In this document: positions 7,006 to 10,707 of the stretch, one piece after another | Layout: each line of letters starts with the position of its first letter | Position numbering within the stretch: the first letter of the stretch is position 1 | Origin: Thermoleophilaceae bacterium | Lineage (GTDB): Bacteria > Actinomycetota > Thermoleophilia > Solirubrobacterales > JACPNS01 | Assembly: GCA_016463365.1 (NCBI GenBank) | Contig: JAEMRJ010000078.1 | Coordinates: 1-10,707, forward strand | Length of the DNA stretch: 10,707 bases | Direction: 5' to 3' | Notes under the pieces: generated by a model | What the model saw: the letters and a program-made list of their open reading frames with translations, nothing else | The model's database searches: none | Told to the model about the DNA's origin: nothing | Made by a program: the position numbers and the translations under genes

Positions 7006-8130
7006 CTACGCGACTTCGCGTAGACCCTGTGACCAGCTGAGTTTGCGCAGCTTGCGCAGGGAGTGGGTTTCGATGTGGCGCACTCGCTCGCGGGTGATGT
7101 TGAAGACTTTGCCGACCTCGTCGAGCGTCTTTGGCGCCTCGCCGTCGATTCCGAAGCGCAGTTCGAGCACCCGGCGCTCGCGGTAGGACAGGTTTGCGAG
7201 CGCGTTGTGGAGGTTCTGGGTGCGCAGCGAGTCTGCCGCGGCGTCGAACGGGTCCGGGGCGTTCTCGTCGGCCACGAACTGACCGAACTCGGACTCTTCT
7301 TCGTCGCCGACCGGCTTCTCCAGTGAGATCGGGGTCTGGGCCAGACGCTTGATCGTTTCGACCTCTTCGGGCTTGATCTCGGTGACCTTCGAAATTTCGA
7401 GGATTGTCGGCTCACGGCCGTACTCGCTGAGCAGTTGGCGCTCGGCCCGGGTGATCTTGTTCAGGCGCTCCACCACATGCACGGGGATGCGCACCGTGCG
7501 GCCCTTGTCTGCAAGCGCGCGGGCGATCGCCTGGCGGATCCACCATGTTGCGTAGGTGCTGAACTTGAAGCCTTTGCGGTAATCGAATTTTTCGGCGGCG
7601 CGGACCAGGCCGAGCGTGCCCTCTTGAATCAGGTCCAGAAAGCTGAGGCCCTGGTTGCGATAGTTCTTGGCGATCGAGACGACCAGGCGCAGGTTTGCCT
7701 CGACCATCTTGTCCTTGGCGTCCATGTCCCCGCGCTCGATGCGCTTGGCGAGCTGAACTTCTTCGGCGGCGGTCAGAAGATTGACGCGGCCGATCTCTTT
7801 GAGGAAGAGCTGCAGTGAATCGGTCGTGCTGCTCTCGGTTGCGGGACTGTCTGCGCGCCGGCGGGTCGACTTGCTGCGCTTTGCAATTGCGGCGGTCCAG
7901 TTGGCCTCGCCTTCATGCTGCTCGTCCATTTCGTCGAGCACGTCAATGTCGGCGCGCTCAAGCCAGCCGCGCAGAACCTCGGGCTCCACGGCATCGATGC
8001 CACCGTCTGCGGCGAGGGCCATCGCTTCACCGAGTGTCGCCACGCTCTTCTGGCGACAGGTCTCGATCAGGAGGCGAACTTCGTCGGACGATTCAAGAGC
8101 TTCGTCACTGTGGATTTCAATGACCGACAT
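7006..8130 (-). CDS. rpoD: Principal-type RNA polymerase sigma factor (RpoD/SigA family)
   Basis: A 374-residue group 1 or 2 sigma-70 protein. A short region-1.1-like helical segment (about 16-67) is followed by a charged linker, region 1.2 ([17 protein letters not shown], 104-120), region 2 ([20 protein letters not shown], 145-164; [20 protein letters not shown], 191-210; [15 protein letters not shown], 211-225), region 3 (about 226-290) and region 4 ending in a helix-turn-helix ([19 protein letters not shown], 344-362). It directs core polymerase to -10/-35 promoters. Presence of region 1.1 and complete regions 2-4 favours a principal sigma, but Thermoleophilia can carry several RpoD paralogues, so which one this is cannot be settled here. 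In the recognition helix the usual RIRQIE reads RVRHIE (His at 352, position of E. coli Q589). AGGGAAG seven bases before the ATG is a good ribosome binding site. Its leader is long, with candidate structure at 8160-8173 and 8205-8243. Confidence 0.93.
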   Translation of the reverse strand: MSVIEIHSDEALESSDEVRLLIETCRQKSVATLGEAMALAADGGIDAVEPEVLRGWLERADIDVLDEMDEQHEGEANWTAAIAKRSKSTRRRADSPATESSTTDSLQLFLKEIGRVNLLTAAEEVQLAKRIERGDMDAKDKMVEANLRLVVSIAKNYRNQGLSFLDLIQEGTLGLVRAAEKFDYRKGFKFSTYATWWIRQAIARALADKGRTVRIPVHVVERLNKITRAERQLLSEYGREPTILEISKVTEIKPEEVETIKRLAQTPISLEKPVGDEEESEFGQFVADENAPDPFDAAADSLRTQNLHNALANLSYRERRVLELRFGIDGEAPKTLDEVGKVFNITRERVRHIETHSLRKLRKLSWSQGLREVA

Positions 8131-8338
8131 GCGTGCACTTCCCTGAATTCAGACAAACCCGCCGATTTCGGCGACTTTGTTTTGTTTCCCCCCGGTGCGA
8201 TCAGGTCAGACATCCGAACCAACCGTATGGACGGATGTTCGACCCCCGGTTCCTCCGCGACAGGGGCTCGTCGGCGGCCGGAACCTATGTAGTTGCGCTC
8301 AGTCGCGACGGCAGAAGCAGAGCGCAACCTTCATATCC

Positions 8339-8344
8339 ATTCTA
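8339..8344 (-). promoter_or_regulatory. Candidate -10 box for the sigma factor gene
   Basis: TAGAAT on the minus strand matches the -10 consensus at five of six positions and is identical to the -10 before the DUF7144 gene. The best -35-like hexamer, TTGACC (8367-8372), is 22 bases away, too far for a standard promoter, so either the -35 is weak or the true promoter is elsewhere. If used, the leader would be about 200 bases. Confidence 0.3.
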
Positions 8345-8486
8345 AGCAGAACTGATGAACTCATGGGGTCAATTTTCCAAAAATTGGACACGCATTCAGG
8401 TCGAACTCGAGCGACATCCACCGGACGGCGTCCAGACTCCATGATTTCTTGTCCGGATCGCATCGAAAAACACTTGCGTCGCACGA

Positions 8487-8492
8487 TAGGCT
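8487..8492 (+). promoter_or_regulatory. Candidate -10 box for the TPP enzyme gene
   Basis: TAGGCT fits the actinobacterial TANNNT pattern and lies ten bases before the ATG at 8503, placing transcription start within about four bases of the start codon. No good -35 hexamer is seen at 16-18 bases upstream. The position supports 8503 as the true start rather than the in-frame TTG at 8449. Confidence 0.4.
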
Positions 8493-8502
8493 GCGCGTTC
8501 GG

Positions 8503-10167
8503 ATGAGCGACAGGGAAACATCCGCGACCTCGGCAGCGTCCTCTGAACACGGCGGAAAGCTTGTGGCCAGGCGCCTCGAAGCCGCCGGCGTGAGCAAGCT
8601 GTTCACACTTTCCGGCGGACACATCTTTCCGATCTACGACGGCTGCCGCGAGCGGGGCATTGACATCGTCGACGTGCGCCACGAACAGACGGCCGCTTTT
8701 GCCGCGGAAGGCTGGGCGAAGGTCACCCGTGAGCCGGGCGTCTGCGCGCTGACCGCCGGGCCGGGCGTCACCAACGGCATGAGTGCCGTGACGGGAGCCT
8801 TCGAGAATGAGTCCCCGATGTTGGTCCTCGGCGGCCGTGCGCCAGCCTATCGCTGGGGCCAGGGCTCACTGCAAGAGATCGACCACGTCCCATTCATGGC
8901 TCCGGTAACGCGCCTCGCCGAGACAGCTGCTTCGACCGACGAGATCTCTTCAACGGTTGATCGCGCACTCAAGGCCGCCTGCGGACCGCCGGGCGGTCCG
9001 GCATTTGTCGATCTGCCGATGGACCGGCTCTTCATGGTCGGCGACGCCTCAGAGGAGCCGCTCGCGGTTCCCGATCCGGCAGTCGCGCCCGCAGCCGACG
9101 GCTCGTTGCTCGATCGCGCGGCCACTCTGCTGGCCGGGGCAGAACGACCGGTCGTGATGGCCGGTACCGGCCTGTACTGGGGCCGCGGCGAGCAAGAGCT
9201 CCTGAAGCTGTCTGAAGAGCTGGGCGTTCCGGTGTTTCTGAACGGCCTCGGCCGCGGATGCCTGCCGGCCGATCACCCTCACTTTTTCGCCCGCGCGCGC
9301 TCGACCGCGCTGAAGGGCGCGGACGTTGCGCTCGTGATCGGCGCGCAGCTCGACTTCCGGCTCGGTTTCGGCGGATCCTTCGGCGAGGGCACCGAGCTGA
9401 TCCTGCTCAATTCCTCGCCGCCGAGCAAGCGGACCGAGCGACCGATCGCCGCAGAATTGGTCGGCGGTATTGCCACCTCTCTGTCGGCGCTGCGATCTGG
9501 CGGCGGAGCGTTCAGCGATTCGCGCCGCGCCTGGATTCAGCAGCTGCGCGACGTGGAGGCCGAGAAGCGCGCGACAGAAGCGGCCGAACTGGAGGACTCG
9601 CGCTCGCCGCTGCACCCTGTGCGCGTCTATTCCGAGCTTGCACCGATGCTCGACCGCGACGCCACGATCGTCTGCGACGGTGGCGATTTCGTGAGCTACG
9701 CCGGCAAGTTCATCGATACTTACGAGCCTGGCTGCTGGATGGACCCGGGGCCGTACGGATGCCTTGGCACCGGCCCCGGCTACGCCATGGCAGCCGCGCT
9801 TGCAAAGCCGGGCAAGCAGGTCGTGATGATGATGGGCGATGGCGCGTTCGGATTTGCGGGAATGGATTTTGATTCGCTGGTCCGGCACAACATCCCGGCA
9901 GTCGCCGTGATCGGAAACAACGGAATCTGGGCGCTCGAGAAGCACCCGATGGAGTTCCTCTACGGCTACTCCGTCGCCGCCGAGCTGACACCGGGAATGC
10001 GATACGACAAGATCGCCGAGACTCTGGGCGGCCACGGCGAGTTCGTCGAAAAGCCTGACGACCTGCGACCAGCGCTTGAACGAGCCTTCGAGAGCGGCAA
10101 GCCGGCGGTGGTCAATGTGTTGACCGATCCGGCGGTTGTTTACCCGCGCACCGCAAACCTCGCCTGA
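8503..10167 (+). CDS. ilvG: TPP-dependent acetolactate synthase-like enzyme (mycobacterial IlvG / Rv1820 type)
   Basis: A 554-residue thiamine diphosphate enzyme with the three-domain plan of acetohydroxyacid synthases and related lyases. The N-terminal Pyr domain has [15 protein letters not shown] (33-47) and the catalytic glutamate E61 in [16 protein letters not shown]. The central domain spans about 190-340 ([10 protein letters not shown], 282-291). The PP domain carries the TPP/Mg motif GDG (445-447) with the paired asparagines NN 24 residues on (472-473), then [10 protein letters not shown] and the C-terminal [14 protein letters not shown]. The blocks match mycobacterial IlvG (Rv1820) as I remember it, end to end. 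The classical reaction is condensation of two pyruvates, or pyruvate with 2-oxobutyrate, in branched-chain amino acid synthesis. No small subunit (ilvN) or ilvC follows, so the true substrate is open and a 2-hydroxyacyl-CoA-lyase-like role is possible. The ATG at 8503 was preferred over the TTG at 8449 because similarity and the -10 box fit it. Confidence 0.85.
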   Translation: MSDRETSATSAASSEHGGKLVARRLEAAGVSKLFTLSGGHIFPIYDGCRERGIDIVDVRHEQTAAFAAEGWAKVTREPGVCALTAGPGVTNGMSAVTGAFENESPMLVLGGRAPAYRWGQGSLQEIDHVPFMAPVTRLAETAASTDEISSTVDRALKAACGPPGGPAFVDLPMDRLFMVGDASEEPLAVPDPAVAPAADGSLLDRAATLLAGAERPVVMAGTGLYWGRGEQELLKLSEELGVPVFLNGLGRGCLPADHPHFFARARSTALKGADVALVIGAQLDFRLGFGGSFGEGTELILLNSSPPSKRTERPIAAELVGGIATSLSALRSGGGAFSDSRRAWIQQLRDVEAEKRATEAAELEDSRSPLHPVRVYSELAPMLDRDATIVCDGGDFVSYAGKFIDTYEPGCWMDPGPYGCLGTGPGYAMAAALAKPGKQVVMMMGDGAFGFAGMDFDSLVRHNIPAVAVIGNNGIWALEKHPMEFLYGYSVAAELTPGMRYDKIAETLGGHGEFVEKPDDLRPALERAFESGKPAVVNVLTDPAVVYPRTANLA

Positions 10168-10190
10168 TCAGCGCACTCAAGCCATTTCTT

Positions 10191-10238
10191 GCCGCATGCT
10201 CTGTCTGTGCGGCGTGCCGCATGGACAGAGCATGCGGC
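10191..10238 (+). terminator. 48-base near-perfect hairpin between convergent genes (U-tract-less terminator candidate)
   Basis: GCCGCATGCTCTGTC (10191-10205) and its exact complement GACAGAGCATGCGGC (10224-10238) flank an 18-base centre that itself folds back. The whole element is symmetric about 10214/10215, with only two non-Watson-Crick positions per side, and these are U-G and G-U wobbles in plus-strand RNA. On the minus strand they become A-C mismatches, so the fold favours plus-strand RNA, 23 bases after the TPP enzyme stop. No U-run follows on either strand, so it is not a classical intrinsic terminator. Hairpins without U-tracts have been proposed to end transcription in actinobacteria. 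Confidence 0.55.
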
Positions 10239-10298
10239 GTAAACGCCCATGCCTATCGGGTTTGAGGATCTGACTCTGGGCCGGTGCCGGGGGACGCG

Positions 10299-10679
10299 CT
10301 AGAACTGGTCGTCGTTGGTCAGCAGGATGAACAGGACCGCGAAGTTCAGGATCATGACTGTGATCGACCAGATCGGATATGCGCCGATCGAGATGAAGTG
10401 GGCGATTCCGCTCATGCAGGCAAATGTGATCGCCAGCAACAGACCTTGCGGTTTGCGTGCGCGCACCTCGGCCGCTGCGTAGATCTGCAGCAATCCGATG
10501 ATGATGTAGGCAATCCCCCAGCCGGTCAGGGTTTCGAACAGCAGGCGGTCTTCATTGAAGCGGGTGTCTCCACCGATTGCGGCGGCACCGTCGACAATGT
10601 TTAGGATTCCCGCAAGCAGGAGCAGGATCGCGACAAACTTGAGTGGCCCGGAGGCGTATTCCTTCGTTTTCTGAGTCAT
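10299..10679 (-). CDS. Four-helix membrane protein, DUF7144 type
   Basis: A 126-residue integral membrane protein of unknown function. Four hydrophobic segments are visible at about residues 12-34, 52-70, 78-99 and 101-121, joined by short charged loops, with a basic N-terminus (QKTKEY) and an acidic end (NDDQF). GWGIAYIIIGLLQI and the closing AYPIWSITVMILNFAVLFIL are the pattern I associate with DUF7144 proteins of actinobacteria. No catalytic motif is present. The ATG at 10679 has no ribosome binding site, but TAGAAT lies nine bases upstream, so translation is probably leaderless or nearly so. The gene converges on the TPP enzyme gene across a 131-base gap holding the large hairpin. Nothing suggests a functional link with its neighbours. 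Confidence 0.82.
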   Translation of the reverse strand: MTQKTKEYASGPLKFVAILLLLAGILNIVDGAAAIGGDTRFNEDRLLFETLTGWGIAYIIIGLLQIYAAAEVRARKPQGLLLAITFACMSGIAHFISIGAYPIWSITVMILNFAVLFILLTNDDQF

Positions 10680-10687
10680 GTGCGCGG

Positions 10688-10693
10688 ATTCTA
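10688..10693 (-). promoter_or_regulatory. -10 box of the DUF7144 gene
   Basis: TAGAAT on the minus strand, five of six matches to consensus. Eight bases separate it from the ATG at 10679, so transcription should begin at or one to two bases before the start codon. The -35 would lie outside the window. Confidence 0.5.
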
Positions 10694-10707
10694 GGATCGT
10701 GGTCGGA

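Larger units (their letters stand above)
8131..8502. other. Divergent intergenic region between sigma factor and TPP enzyme genes
   Basis: These 372 bases contain no convincing gene. They hold a 14-base palindrome CGCCGATTTCGGCG (8160-8173), an imperfect dyad at 8205-8243 whose core is ACATCCG (8210-8216) pairing with CGGATGT (8232-8238), an AT-rich inverted repeat CAATTTT-cca-AAAATTG (8370-8386), a candidate minus-strand -10 TAGAAT (8339-8344) for the sigma gene, and a candidate plus-strand -10 TAGGCT (8487-8492) for the TPP enzyme. No TA dinucleotide occurs at 8131-8204, so the sigma promoter must be farther upstream and its mRNA leader long. Confidence 0.7.

Noticed and set aside
6948..7415. 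N-terminal extension of PilT to 7415.
   Set aside because: The extra 156 residues are an out-of-frame reading of sigma factor regions 3 and 4; PilT similarity starts at the 6947 ATG.
8449..8502. TTG start of the TPP enzyme, adding 18 residues.
   Set aside because: It would lie upstream of the likely -10 box, and the added basic residues have no counterpart in the related mycobacterial enzyme.
9049..10035. Minus-strand open frame of 328 codons opposite the TPP enzyme.
   Set aside because: Shadow of a gene with full TPP-enzyme motifs; composition rich in Arg, Ala and His without pattern.

Overview
The window reads as chromosomal DNA of a high-GC actinomycete. The best fit is a member of class Thermoleophilia (Solirubrobacterales-like). 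This rests on an actinobacterial Get3/ArsA-type ATPase pair resembling mycobacterial Rv3679/Rv3680, a TPP enzyme resembling mycobacterial Rv1820, a DUF7144-type membrane protein, a free-standing PilT, and several genes with a -10 box but no ribosome binding site close to the start codon. The placement is inferred from protein resemblance, not from a marker gene.

Layout. Positions 5-2058 (+) hold two tightly coupled ArsA/Get3-like ATPases. A long minus-strand block (8130 down to 2037) then reads in this order: a principal-type sigma factor, a PilT-like ATPase with an extra C-terminal tail, an HxlR-family regulator with its own promoter, an 841-residue protein with a degenerate Apea-like HEPN region and a roughly 410-residue disordered tail, and a small DUF5946 protein that overlaps it. 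The last gene also overlaps the 3' end of the second ATPase from the opposite strand. Positions 8131-8502 are a 372-base divergent intergenic region between the sigma gene and a TPP-dependent acetolactate-synthase-like gene (8503-10167, +). A 48-base near-perfect palindrome lies between that gene and a convergent four-helix membrane protein gene (10299-10679, -).

How the genes may work together. The ATPase pair most likely forms an asymmetric Get3-like heterodimer. The 841-residue protein and DUF5946 overlap by 23 bases and look co-translated. No TA dinucleotide, and so no -10 box, lies between hxlR and the 841-residue gene, so those three probably form one unit driven from the hxlR promoter. 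The sigma factor and PilT are housekeeping or accessory genes in the same direction and need not be functionally related to the rest.

The least described part is the hxlR / HEPN-like / DUF5946 unit. The HEPN-like domain appears to have lost both residues of the ribonuclease motif, and its disordered tail repeats a short (T/S)(V/I)E(F/Y) motif. No CRISPR array, insertion sequence, tRNA, rRNA or sign of recent transfer was seen.
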